From Rossellomorea pakistanensis (lineage in GTDB: Bacteria > Bacillota > Bacilli > Bacillales > Bacillaceae_B): a stretch of 64,000 bases of DNA. The stretch is taken from the NCBI RefSeq assembly GCF_016908495.1, contig NZ_JAFBDZ010000003.1:62001-126000 (forward strand), written 5' to 3'. The notes below the pieces were generated by a model. The model was not told where the DNA came from, searched no databases, and was given only the letters and a program-made list of their open reading frames with translations. Positions 44,217 to 53,058 of this stretch are shown one piece after another. The translations under genes were made by a program, and so were the position numbers. Position 1 is the stretch's first letter. Each line of letters begins with the position of its first letter.

Positions 44217-44276
44217 GTGCCAGGTACAAAACGGTCAAATTGTACAGGCAGAAAATCGCCTTATTGTACTTGGCAC
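44217..44276. repeat. 60-bp palindromic repeat with GTGCCAGGTACAA ends
   Basis: GTGCCAGGTACAA (44217-44229) pairs with TTGTACTTGGCAC (44264-44276) with one mismatch. GTGCC(A/T)GGCAC-ended repeats of this size are frequent in Bacillaceae. It lies before the ferritin-like gene. Confidence 0.75.
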
Positions 44277-44352
44277 ACATTAAAGCTTTTATGTGGACAT
44301 AATTCCTGATTCACTTTCATAAGTTTAAGGGAGGATTGGTTAAGGAGGATTT

Positions 44353-44751
44353 ATGGTGGATTTTTTAGAGAATTTACAGAAGGCTATTGATAATGAATGG
44401 TCAGCTTTTTATTTTTACAAGGATCTTAAAGTAAAAACAAATAACCCTTTATTTGTAGATTTTATTGGACATGCTATGGAGGATGAGAAAAAGCATTTTG
44501 AGATGTTTCAATACTTACATTATCTACTGTCAGGTAAGTATTATGAAAATAAACAAGATAAGGTTGAGTATACAACCTTTAAAGAGGGGGTTCTTATCGC
44601 TTTAAAGGATGAATTGGAGGCAGCAGAGTTTTACCGTGATATGCTGTTTTATATCCCTAAACAACAAGCATATCAGCCTCTCTTTGTGGCAATGACGGAT
44701 GAAATGGAGCATAGTACAAGGTTTTCTACGATTTATAATTCATTAAAATAA
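44353..44751 (+). CDS. Ferritin-like (rubrerythrin-type) domain protein
   Basis: A 132-residue four-helix bundle. Probable metal ligands: E14 (AIDNEWSAFYFY), E43/E44 with H47 (AMEDEKKHFEMF), E87 (LKDELEAAEFY) and E118 with H119 (TDEMEHSTRF). This is the EX(n)EXXH pattern, twice, of diiron ferritin-like proteins. It could oxidise iron or peroxide or act in the spore; B. subtilis YhjR is a comparable protein. ATG 44353 follows AAGGAGG. Confidence 0.85.
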   Translation: MVDFLENLQKAIDNEWSAFYFYKDLKVKTNNPLFVDFIGHAMEDEKKHFEMFQYLHYLLSGKYYENKQDKVEYTTFKEGVLIALKDELEAAEFYRDMLFYIPKQQAYQPLFVAMTDEMEHSTRFSTIYNSLK

Positions 44752-44790
44752 TATTCCATCATGAAAGTCAAAAAATCTCAATAACTAAAT

Positions 44791-44846
44791 GTCAGGAACC
44801 ACAATTTCAACAAATTATTTTAAAGTGTGGTTCCGGATTCTTTTTG
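44791..44846. repeat. Hairpin repeat (GTGGTTCCTGAC element, copy 2), possible terminator
   Basis: GGAACCACA (44795-44803) pairs with TGTGGTTCC (44826-44834), then GGATTCTTTTT. Its left end GTCAGGAACCAC is the complement of the right end of the element at 33740-33782. Confidence 0.7.
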
Positions 44847-44866
44847 GGTCATCCCTAGACTTTTTG

Positions 44867-46057
44867 TCAATACAATAATTGATTTTCCTTTGCTTGAAGA
44901 AGGAACGCTTCAACCAAACGTTTTAATCGATTCGTTTCAATTTCTTCTTCGTCAAACTTCATTGGTTTAGAATTTACCTCAAATAGCACTAGTTCTCCAT
45001 CTTTTCTTTTTCCTAAATCAAGGGAAAACTCTCCGATCAACCCGTAATGGTTCATTAGTAATCCTCCGCAGATTCTTACAATTTCAGGGATTTCTTCCAT
45101 TTGTTTTTTTGAATTTACGGCTTTAAGGGACAGAATTTTACCTCCCTGGGGAACATGAGTAGTTACCTCCTGCCTCTCAGAGCTTCTAATCCCGATACCT
45201 GTTACGACAAACTCATTATTGACATTTTGAGATAGAACGCGAAAATCATAGCGATGATTTTGAAAGGTTTGACATTCAATGGCTTCTTGGATAATGTGGG
45301 TCCCTTCAATAAACCAGTGATGATAATGTTGAATAAGTCTATCAAATGAAGAAAAACCTTCTATTTTTGTTGTACTTCTACAAATGATTTTATCATCTGC
45401 TCTATGTTCAATAAGGCGTATTCCATTCCCTTGTGATGAGAGTACTGGTTTTACATAGGCTTTCTTATATTTTTCTAAAAATAATTGTGCCTTTTCGATT
45501 GAAGTCATTTTTTCGGTAAAGGGTAGTAAGGGTTTAATGATCCTACTTTTATTTAAAACCTGATAAATATCCCATTTATCAAAAAAATGAGGGTTAAAGT
45601 AAGAAATCTGATTTTCTTCCACAAACGATTTGAAAATATGATGATCATGACTATTTTCTGCTGTACGAGATGGGACGCGATTATAAATAAAATGTGGGAA
45701 TGGAAGAGTGCAGGTTAGCCATTTATTTGATTCTGCATGATAAATCAGCCCCTCAATTGTTTGATGATGAATATCAGAAGGTGTAAAAACAAACGAAAGA
45801 GCTCCTTGCTCTTGAAGAGCACACTGTAGCTTTTTAAAAAAGGAAAAATTCCCCCGGTAATTTCCCTCAGGATTCCGACTTACTAGAATTCCAATAAGGG
45901 GGCCACAATTTTTGTTATCTTCATCCAGTCTAAACGAATGATCTGCTTTTTCTTCTGGTTTATAGATTACATATTTGTTCAGTCCAAAACCTAATGAAGA
46001 GTATCTGGAATCCCTATGAAAGAAAAAGGCTTTCTTTTTATTGTAATAAATCTTCAT
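44867..46057 (-). CDS. YheC/YheD-family ATP-grasp protein (fourth of cluster)
   Basis: A 396-residue ATP-grasp protein of the endospore coat-associated YheC/D family. ATP-binding lysine and loop: AYVKPVLSSQGNGIRLI; Mg-binding end: LFEVNSKPMKF. The N-terminal segment (about 50-160) has the family pattern GPLIGILVSRNPEGNYRG and FIYNRVPSR. The start overlaps the stop of the preceding gene by 4 bases. It is the last of four such genes in one transcription unit. The family's reaction is unknown; ATP-grasp enzymes usually join a carboxylate to an amine. Confidence 0.87.
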   Translation of the reverse strand: MKIYYNKKKAFFFHRDSRYSSLGFGLNKYVIYKPEEKADHSFRLDEDNKNCGPLIGILVSRNPEGNYRGNFSFFKKLQCALQEQGALSFVFTPSDIHHQTIEGLIYHAESNKWLTCTLPFPHFIYNRVPSRTAENSHDHHIFKSFVEENQISYFNPHFFDKWDIYQVLNKSRIIKPLLPFTEKMTSIEKAQLFLEKYKKAYVKPVLSSQGNGIRLIEHRADDKIICRSTTKIEGFSSFDRLIQHYHHWFIEGTHIIQEAIECQTFQNHRYDFRVLSQNVNNEFVVTGIGIRSSERQEVTTHVPQGGKILSLKAVNSKKQMEEIPEIVRICGGLLMNHYGLIGEFSLDLGKRKDGELVLFEVNSKPMKFDEEEIETNRLKRLVEAFLLQAKENQLLY

Positions 46058-47421
46058 GTGACTAGTTCCTCTGTAGCAGTAAGTGATTGTCCTGCTAAAT
46101 ATATCCCGAACGAAAGTGACAGCTGTCTTGTAAGTAAATCAAATTCCTTAAGGTCGGGGTGGGAGAAAATGGATCGACCTGGTTTGGAATTGGCTTCGAA
46201 TAACCATATATTTCCTTCTGTATCAATTCCAAAATCAAATCCAATTTCGCCAATATAGCCATTCATATTTTCTTCAATTGCACTCGAGAGACAAAGAGCT
46301 GTTTTCATTAACATTGCTTCTGAACGATGACGGAGGTCGTCATCAGGAAAGACCTCAGATAAACTTTTTACTAGTCCACCATTATGAATATGGGTGGTTA
46401 CACTTCCTTGACCGGCAACCTTTGCGGCTAATGCACTGACTTGCCACTCGCCAGACTCGTCTTTATTTGTATGAACCCTAAAGTCAATTTTCCGTTTTTC
46501 GAATTGAATTAGTTTTATACCTTGCTGGACAATCATTTTATGAAAAGATTTAGGACTGATGAGTTTGGTACATAGCTTCTCAAGAGAAGAAAAGCGATAT
46601 AGTCTGTTTTTCCCTTTTTTATCTTGCATCCGACAATAATAATTCTCTTCAGCAGCTGAATAATAGAGCTGAAGAATTCCTAGACCAAGACTTCCATTTA
46701 TCGGTTTGATAAAGACAGTGCTGTATTTCGAAATCATGGTTTCGATTTGTGAAAAAGATTGTAAAGAATGTGTTTCCGGTAAAAAAGCTGCGGCTTCGGG
46801 ATGATTTTCAATTTTTTCAAATACCTCTAACTTATTAAAGAATCCAGGGTTATACCAAGGTATTCCATATTGATTTTGTAAGCGATGTTTTATTTCTTTG
46901 TATTGTGTTCCTTTTTCACTTCTTCGATTGGGGAGTCGATCGTATACAACATTCGGAAGAGGGATGTTATAGGTTTCCCACATATTATCATGATAAAAAT
47001 GCCCCTTTACAACCCCGTTCTCCCAGTCAATGTGATTTTCTCCGAAAAGAAATGGGACAACACCAATGGAAGATTGAACAGAGAGGAGCTTTGAGAACAT
47101 TGAACTTCTTTGACCAATGGGAGAGAGCTTGAAACTTGTAAAGCCATTGGTAAAAATGCCGATTAATGGTCCAAAATAAATGGTGTTCTCTCGAGTAAAC
47201 ACATTGATTTTTGATAAGAATTTCGGGATTTTTAGGCGATTAGCCAAAGAGTAACTTAAAGCAAATACATTTTGTTTGTTAGGGTGAGGCAGACAAACGA
47301 CATTTTCTTGGAATGAACCAAAACTAATTAATTTAGTTTCGCATTCATCTACAATGCTTCTTGGACAATAGATAACCTCCTCATTATGCTCAAACCAATC
47401 AATTTTGTAGGCTTTTCTCAT
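46054..47421 (-). CDS. yheD: YheC/YheD-family ATP-grasp protein (third of cluster), YheD-like
   Basis: A 455-residue protein, the size of B. subtilis YheD (endospore coat-associated). Family motifs: FGPLIGIFTNG, VVYDRLPNRRSEKG, ATP-binding TVFIKPINGSLGLGILQL and LFEANSKPGRSIF. It overlaps both neighbours by 4 bases. Which of the four is the true orthologue of YheD is judged from length and from its position beside a YheC-like gene. Confidence 0.87.
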   Translation of the reverse strand: MRKAYKIDWFEHNEEVIYCPRSIVDECETKLISFGSFQENVVCLPHPNKQNVFALSYSLANRLKIPKFLSKINVFTRENTIYFGPLIGIFTNGFTSFKLSPIGQRSSMFSKLLSVQSSIGVVPFLFGENHIDWENGVVKGHFYHDNMWETYNIPLPNVVYDRLPNRRSEKGTQYKEIKHRLQNQYGIPWYNPGFFNKLEVFEKIENHPEAAAFLPETHSLQSFSQIETMISKYSTVFIKPINGSLGLGILQLYYSAAEENYYCRMQDKKGKNRLYRFSSLEKLCTKLISPKSFHKMIVQQGIKLIQFEKRKIDFRVHTNKDESGEWQVSALAAKVAGQGSVTTHIHNGGLVKSLSEVFPDDDLRHRSEAMLMKTALCLSSAIEENMNGYIGEIGFDFGIDTEGNIWLFEANSKPGRSIFSHPDLKEFDLLTRQLSLSFGIYLAGQSLTATEELVT

Positions 47422-48512
47422 TTTATTTCACCTCTTGAAAAAGGATGTTCAAACATCGACTCCATACTGGAAAGGTATTTTAATGGTGCATGAAATAATG
47501 CAGTAACTCGATCAGAGTAAAGGGAGGTTATGATCTTGTGTCCCGGTTTGGAATTAGTGTCGAGAATCCACAAGGAATGATCGGGTTCTATAAGAATATC
47601 AAGCCCTAATTCGAAAAGTGGAGCAAATGAAGTTTCTAATAATGAAGGGAATAATAGTAAAATATTTGTTAATTGATCTTCAATTTTCCCCCAATCTAAA
47701 TGTTTATTCTTTTCCTTCCATTCATGATAGTGTAAAAATCTTGCTCCAGCGCTAATGTTGGTTAAGATTCCATTTTTGGCACCAACACGAATCCCTTTTC
47801 CTGCTATCCTCCAGTTACCTTCCATGTTTTTCTGCAGGAGTATCCTTAAATCAAATGGCTGTTTTTCTTTTGAAAGATTATTTAGTCTAGGCTGCATCAT
47901 AAAGGTGTGATGTTTCATTAATCTTCTGGTTAAACGTAAGAATGATGAAGGTTGTAATAGTGATTCAACCATTTTTCCATTTGCCTTTGTCGTTTTTACT
48001 ATGATCCGTTCTTTTGAAGTGGAAATATGATAAATCGCATATCCGCCAGCACCATCTATCGGCTTTAGTATAATTTCCTTTTCAGACTTTAAAAAAGATA
48101 ATACATCCTGTTCGTTCTCACCCAATTTAGTTGTAGGTAAATATTGACTTATAGAAGGATAAGCTTGTAAAGTCTCATGAATTCTCCATTTATTTGGAAG
48201 TCCATAACCAAGAAACGTAATATCCTGCTTATTTTTTAACCATTGAACAATCGTTTTAGCTTTAAGAGAGTCTGGGTGTTGAGAATAGCTCGTTTTATCA
48301 TAAATATATTCTGGAAGAGGATGGGTGCCTGCAATCCATTCTTGAGTAAGTTGATTGAAATAATATCCATCGAATTCTTCACGAATTGGATTAACTTTAT
48401 TGGGGGAGAATTGAAACACTTTAATATCATAGTTATCTGCCTCTTTTGCTATCCCGTTATAATAGGAATGTTCTGTCGAAGGATCTAATGTCATGATTCC
48501 TAATGTTTTCAT
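47418..48512 (-). CDS. yheC: YheC/YheD-family ATP-grasp protein (second of cluster), YheC-like
   Basis: A 364-residue protein, the size of B. subtilis YheC. It lacks the N-terminal extension of the 455-residue relatives and starts directly with MKTLGIMTLDPSTEHSYY. ATP-binding stretch EIILKPIDGAGGYAIYHI and C-terminal LWILDTNSKPGHKI. It overlaps neighbours by 4 bases on each side. Confidence 0.87.
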   Translation of the reverse strand: MKTLGIMTLDPSTEHSYYNGIAKEADNYDIKVFQFSPNKVNPIREEFDGYYFNQLTQEWIAGTHPLPEYIYDKTSYSQHPDSLKAKTIVQWLKNKQDITFLGYGLPNKWRIHETLQAYPSISQYLPTTKLGENEQDVLSFLKSEKEIILKPIDGAGGYAIYHISTSKERIIVKTTKANGKMVESLLQPSSFLRLTRRLMKHHTFMMQPRLNNLSKEKQPFDLRILLQKNMEGNWRIAGKGIRVGAKNGILTNISAGARFLHYHEWKEKNKHLDWGKIEDQLTNILLLFPSLLETSFAPLFELGLDILIEPDHSLWILDTNSKPGHKIITSLYSDRVTALFHAPLKYLSSMESMFEHPFSRGEIK

Positions 48513-49858
48513 ATTTCTCCATCACTCCTTTCTAACCACTTTTGTTTACATACCTGATAAAGAGCTTTAACGGAGGGGCGGATTCCGTTCGTTTCATGAT
48601 AGTTTTGTTTTGATGGTTTAGAATTGATTTCAATCACCCAAGGATTCCCCAAGTGATCAATGCCGATATCGATTCCTAGCTCACCAAAGGATAGATGACT
48701 CTTATTATATAATGTTTCACATGATGCAATTGCTAACTCCTTCATCCTTTTATATGTTTCAAGAACCTGATTCCCTTTAAATAATGATGATAAAAGCACT
48801 AATGGTTTTTCTATTCTTCCACCTCTAGAAAGATTTGAGACAAACTCATCCTTCCCAGAAATCCTTGCAACGGTAGACGTCACCTTCCATTCATTACGGA
48901 TAAAGTGACATAAAAATCTAAAGTCAATGGATTGCCCTTGATAAGTACTAAGTGGAATCGTTTCTTGTATGAGATAGGCGGAGCGAGGACGACACCATTT
49001 ATCGAGAAGCTCTTCTACCTCATTCCAATTAGAACAATTAATTTTACGTTCTGTAGAAAACGAATTTTGTACGATACTGAAGCTAGAAGCTATTTTTCTT
49101 ATTCTTATTAGATTTCGACCTTGGCTACCTGCCTTATGTTTGATGAATAAATCACCATAGACACCTATTTTTTCCTTTAATTCAGAAAATGTAAATCTAT
49201 TTGTATATGGAAGATATCGATGTAGAGATGCTGATGAGAATAATTGATCGTATACTTCCATTTTGGATAAAAATGATTGATTAAATACAATGACTCCATT
49301 TTTCGTAAAGCTTTCAAGAGAGATTTGGGCTTCTCGGTCCTTTTTTCGTGAATGGATCCGATTATAAAGGATTGCAGGAAGTGGAATAATGGAAGGCAGC
49401 CACATCTTTTGGTCATCATTGTAGGAATACCCTCTTAATCGTGATTGATCTAAATCTTTTAAATGAATAAGAAATAATAATCCTCCACACGTTTCAACCC
49501 ATTGACTGAATTCTTTACAGAAAGTATCCATAACCCCTAGGGATAAACCATATTCATCCTTTTGTTTGCAATCGGTCACTACCCCAATGACAGGGCCAGC
49601 ATGCAATGATTTTCCCGGGGTAATTTTAAGATTGATGCAAGGGAAAGTCATGGAAGAATAGCGTTTCGTCTGATAAAGTATTAATGGTGAGGAAGAATTT
49701 CCGGTAAATTGAAACATTCTTACATACTCTAAATCATTTCCAAAATAGAATGGAAAAAGACTTCCTTCCTGATTAATAATAAAAAGCTCCTTACTAATAT
49801 AGAGACATGGAAAATCTGTTTCAAGTTGTTCAATTATGAGCTTGCACTGTAATCCCAT
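48509..49858 (-). CDS. YheC/YheD-family ATP-grasp protein (first of cluster)
   Basis: A 449-residue protein counted from ATG 49858, which lies 6 bases after GTGGGGA; the longer frame from TTG 49879 would place the start before that site. Family motifs: AGPVIGVVTDCKQ, ILYNRIHSRK, LFIKHKAGSQGRNLIRI (the usual K-P is K-H) and WVIEINSKPSKQ. It is the promoter-proximal gene of the four-gene unit and diverges from yheB. Confidence 0.86.
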   Translation of the reverse strand: MGLQCKLIIEQLETDFPCLYISKELFIINQEGSLFPFYFGNDLEYVRMFQFTGNSSSPLILYQTKRYSSMTFPCINLKITPGKSLHAGPVIGVVTDCKQKDEYGLSLGVMDTFCKEFSQWVETCGGLLFLIHLKDLDQSRLRGYSYNDDQKMWLPSIIPLPAILYNRIHSRKKDREAQISLESFTKNGVIVFNQSFLSKMEVYDQLFSSASLHRYLPYTNRFTFSELKEKIGVYGDLFIKHKAGSQGRNLIRIRKIASSFSIVQNSFSTERKINCSNWNEVEELLDKWCRPRSAYLIQETIPLSTYQGQSIDFRFLCHFIRNEWKVTSTVARISGKDEFVSNLSRGGRIEKPLVLLSSLFKGNQVLETYKRMKELAIASCETLYNKSHLSFGELGIDIGIDHLGNPWVIEINSKPSKQNYHETNGIRPSVKALYQVCKQKWLERSDGEI

Positions 49859-49990
49859 ACACATTCCCCACTTGGACAACCCATATTTTTGACATTATAA
49901 TATTGAAATGGGCTAATGCTGATATAGCATTTTATGTAGAGAGAGATAAAATGTGATGAACGTGTTTTTTAGGAAGGATGAAAGAACGGA

Positions 49991-51127
49991 ATGAATATGT
50001 TGTTAACGATATTTTTTATGGTAATCATTGGAGCTGTTATTGGTGGAATGACGAATTCACTAGCAATAAAAATGTTATTTAGACCCTATAATCCTATCTA
50101 TTTCGGAAAATGGAGGGTTCCTTTTACTCCAGGACTGATTCCAAAGAGAAGAGATGAGCTTGCAGAACAGATGGGGAAAATGGTTGTTCAACATTTATTA
50201 ACACCGGAAGGAATCCAAAGAAAATTTCTAAATGAAGAATTTCAAAAAGAAATCACAAATTGGATTCAAAAAGAAATGAACCCGTTCATTGAGACGGATC
50301 AATCAGTTGACGAATTCCTGACCACATTGGGGATTTCTGTTAATAAAAAGATGATTGAAAGTACTGTAGAAAGTTTTGTAGAAAAAAAATATCTGCAAAT
50401 CAAAGCAGAATATCAAGATAAAACCATTTCAGAAACCATTCCAGATGAATTTCTTCTAAAAATTAGTGGTAAGGTTCCTGATATCGTAAACTGGATCTCC
50501 TATAAAGGAGAAGAATATTTCACTAGCCCAGAAGGCAAGCAAAAGGTCAAAATAATGATAGATGATTTCTTCAAAGAGCGGGGATCACTAGGGAATATGA
50601 TTGGAATGTTTCTAGGGAATACTTCTATTTCTGATCGTATTCAACCAGAAATAGTTAAGTTCATTAAGCATGAGGGAACAAAAGAGATCTTGTATAAACT
50701 GCTTATAAAAGAGTGGGAAAAAGTACAATCATTGAGATGGAGAGATTTATCTCAACATGTGGAAGAGGATGATATCTTACAGTTCCTAAAAAGCTCCGTC
50801 AAAAAAGTGATGGATATTGATAAAATCCTATCTACGAGTATGAAAGCATATTTAACTCCATATAAGACATATATTCTTGAAGAATTAATCCCAACTTTGG
50901 TTAAAATGGCAACAAGTAAAGTCACCAAAGGAATGGGGGATATTCTTAAAAAGCTTAAGTTAGAAGAAGTTGTAAAAGAACAAGTAGAAACTTTCTCAGT
51001 ACAACGGATCGAGGAGATGGTGCTGGGAATAACAAGTAGTGAGTTGAAAATGATCACATACTTAGGAGCACTTCTTGGAGGACTCATTGGGCTAATACAA
51101 GGGATCATCGTGATATTCCTTCAATAA
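49991..51127 (+). CDS. yheB: DUF445 family membrane protein YheB
   Basis: A 378-residue protein with one membrane helix at each end (about 1-22 and 355-378) and a long helical middle. The N-terminal stretch GGMTNSLAIKMLFRPYNPIYFGKWRVPFTPGLIPKRRDELA is the DUF445 hallmark. B. subtilis YheB has the same length, neighbours and orientation. The function is unknown. Confidence 0.93.
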   Translation: MNMLLTIFFMVIIGAVIGGMTNSLAIKMLFRPYNPIYFGKWRVPFTPGLIPKRRDELAEQMGKMVVQHLLTPEGIQRKFLNEEFQKEITNWIQKEMNPFIETDQSVDEFLTTLGISVNKKMIESTVESFVEKKYLQIKAEYQDKTISETIPDEFLLKISGKVPDIVNWISYKGEEYFTSPEGKQKVKIMIDDFFKERGSLGNMIGMFLGNTSISDRIQPEIVKFIKHEGTKEILYKLLIKEWEKVQSLRWRDLSQHVEEDDILQFLKSSVKKVMDIDKILSTSMKAYLTPYKTYILEELIPTLVKMATSKVTKGMGDILKKLKLEEVVKEQVETFSVQRIEEMVLGITSSELKMITYLGALLGGLIGLIQGIIVIFLQ

Positions 51128-51253
51128 TTCAAATGAACTTCCTCGCATTCTATCACATAGTTTGTTATAGTGGGTAATGGTTAAGATTCACAAAAGAAGC
51201 AGATTCAAAAGTAAGTTTAGCCGGATCGGTTTCAAATACTAGGAGGTTTTATT

Positions 51254-51607
51254 TTGTCAGTAAATGTGTATGATCATGCGAATGAGCTTGAAAGTGCAAT
51301 CCGTCAAAGTGAGGAATTCGAAAATTTAAAGAAAATGTACGATGAAGTGAATAGTGATGAAACGGCTCAACGTATGTTTGAAAACTTCAGAGATATCCAA
51401 TTAAATCTCCAGCAAAAGCAAATGAGTGGAGAAGAAATCACTCAGGAAGAAGTAGAACAAGCTCAGAAAACGGCTGCTCTTGTACAGCAACATGAAAAAA
51501 TTTCTAAATTAATGGAAGCAGAACAACGGATGAGCATGCTAATTACAGAACTGAATAAAGTAATAATGAAACCACTTGAAGAACTATATGGTTCAATGCA
51601 AAAATAA
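51254..51607 (+). CDS. yheA: YlbF/YmcA-family protein YheA
   Basis: A 117-residue helical protein of the YlbF/YmcA/YheA family (DUF964), with VYDHANELESAIRQSEEFENLKKMY and QMSGEEITQEEVEQAQKTA. YlbF and YmcA act with YaaT on RNase Y and Spo0A activation; YheA's own role is unclear. Translation starts at TTG 51254, 6 bases after AGGAGGT, with no ATG available. Confidence 0.93.
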   Translation: MSVNVYDHANELESAIRQSEEFENLKKMYDEVNSDETAQRMFENFRDIQLNLQQKQMSGEEITQEEVEQAQKTAALVQQHEKISKLMEAEQRMSMLITELNKVIMKPLEELYGSMQK

Positions 51608-51611
51608 TTCT

Positions 51612-51660
51612 AAAAAGACCCTGAAGCGTTAGGTACATCCTTTTGCGCAGGGTCTTTTTT
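51612..51660 (+). terminator. Terminator of yheBA
   Basis: AAAAAGACCCTG (51612-51623) pairs with CAGGGTCTTTTTT (51648-51660). Confidence 0.9.
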
Positions 51661-51673
51661 ATGTATGATTATA

Positions 51674-51923
51674 ACTTTTCTGCTTTGAATACGTAAGTGC
51701 TCGTTCATTAAGTTCGTGGTGTCAGTCCCTCCCATGAAGGAGTGGGCTTTTAGATGAACAAGTAGTTCATTTTCATTTATATTGGTTTTCCTTGGGAGTG
51801 ACGGACCCCTGTGCTCCTTGCAAGATAGTGCTGAAGTCCGTGATCGAAGAAATGCTTCTGGAGGGGTGAGTATTACATAGGATGTATTTTGAGTATGCTT
51901 CTTCGTTTTGACTTTTCTGCTTT
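51674..51923. repeat. Non-coding insert flanked by a 13-bp direct repeat
   Basis: ACTTTTCTGCTTT occurs at 51674-51686 and again at 51911-51923. Between them are hairpins CTCCCATGAAGGAG (about 51731-51744) and TGAACAAGTAGTTCA (about 51756-51770, followed by TTTTC). A 113-codon frame on the minus strand (51610-51951) has no ribosome site and no family look. The remaining stretch to yhaX shows nothing further. Confidence 0.5.
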
Positions 51924-52015
51924 TCATATTAAATAAGTGTGAACTTGTCATAAAAGCCTTGTTTAAGTCATAAATGTATAAAAAGCACTAGACACCATAT
52001 AGAGGGGGAACATCT

Positions 52016-52882
52016 ATGATTTATCGTATGCTCGCAATGGATATTGACGGAACATTATTAAATCATAATGGCCGATTAAATAAAGAAAGTAAAGCAGCAA
52101 TCGAATATGCACAAAGCAAAGGAATACATGTCACACTTGTTACAAACCGCAACTTTTCAACATCAAAACGATTAGCTAAGGCTTTGAAAATTGAAGGGTA
52201 TATCGTGACCCATAGTGGAGCATATATCGCCTCAAAACTTGAAAAACCACTATTTGTAAATAAAATTAATGAAGATATTACTTATGAAGTCGTGAATTTT
52301 CTCGAAAGATTTAATGTTCAAATTGCCATCGTCCACGAAAAATTTACGGTCATGAATCAACGAGAAACCGATAGCTCGATGCTAGGCAAAATCTCCTGGC
52401 AAAGAGATTCTAAGCTCTTTTATGGAAAACATTATGTAGAATCACTTAGTGATCATTTAGTAGAAAAACCAGTGGCTACACCTAAAATTGAAGTAGCCTT
52501 TTCTACAAATGAGGAAGCGGAGGAAGCGGGACTTGCCTTAAATGGTATGTACGATGAAGTTGAATGTATTCATCGTGGAGAAGGTAAAATGGATATTGTA
52601 GCAAAGGGGGTATCCAAACTTCGCGGACTTCTCTACTTATGTGAGAGGCTAGGAATCACCCGTGAACAAGTGGTGATGGTGGGAAGCAAGATAGATGATA
52701 TTTCACTAATGGAATGCTGTGGCCTGGGTGTTGCCATGGGAAATGCCCCAAAGGAAGTGAAAGAAGCAGCGGACTGGATTACAAGAACTGAAGCACAAAA
52801 TGGTGTACAGTATATGGTCAAGGAATTATTTAGAAAGCAACACCCAATTGACTTTTTAAAGAAAATGAATGTGATTAAATAG
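52016..52882 (+). CDS. yhaX: HAD-type phosphatase YhaX (Cof family)
   Basis: A 288-residue HAD hydrolase, the size of B. subtilis YhaX. Motif I MLAMDIDGTLLN (nucleophile D9), motif II LVTNRNFS, the conserved lysine in GKMDIVAKGVSKLRGL and motif III/IV VVMVGSKIDDISLMECCGLGVAMGNA. The usual Cof motif 'GDxxND' reads GSKIDD here. It removes phosphate from an unknown sugar phosphate or cofactor. yhaX next to hemZ is the arrangement of B. subtilis. Confidence 0.92.
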   Translation: MIYRMLAMDIDGTLLNHNGRLNKESKAAIEYAQSKGIHVTLVTNRNFSTSKRLAKALKIEGYIVTHSGAYIASKLEKPLFVNKINEDITYEVVNFLERFNVQIAIVHEKFTVMNQRETDSSMLGKISWQRDSKLFYGKHYVESLSDHLVEKPVATPKIEVAFSTNEEAEEAGLALNGMYDEVECIHRGEGKMDIVAKGVSKLRGLLYLCERLGITREQVVMVGSKIDDISLMECCGLGVAMGNAPKEVKEAADWITRTEAQNGVQYMVKELFRKQHPIDFLKKMNVIK

Positions 52883-52890
52883 AAAAAGTG

Positions 52891-52926
52891 AGCCTGAAGG
52901 GAAGTAACGATCCTTTTAGGCTTTTT
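52891..52926 (+). terminator. Terminator of yhaX
   Basis: AGCCTGAAGG (52891-52900) pairs with CCTTTTAGGCT (52912-52922), then Ts. Confidence 0.85.
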
Positions 52927-53058
52927 ATATGGATATTATCGGATACTGAAAAAAGGAGCTCATAAATATTTCTTACTCAAATCAATAGCCATTGACCCAC
53001 ACCATCACTTTCAGTACACTAGTAAAAGCTAAAACCTGAACGTGAAAGGTGAATGATT

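Noticed and set aside
51610-51951. 113-codon minus-strand frame downstream of yheA
   Set aside because: It includes the yheBA terminator and hairpins, has no ribosome site and no recognisable domain.
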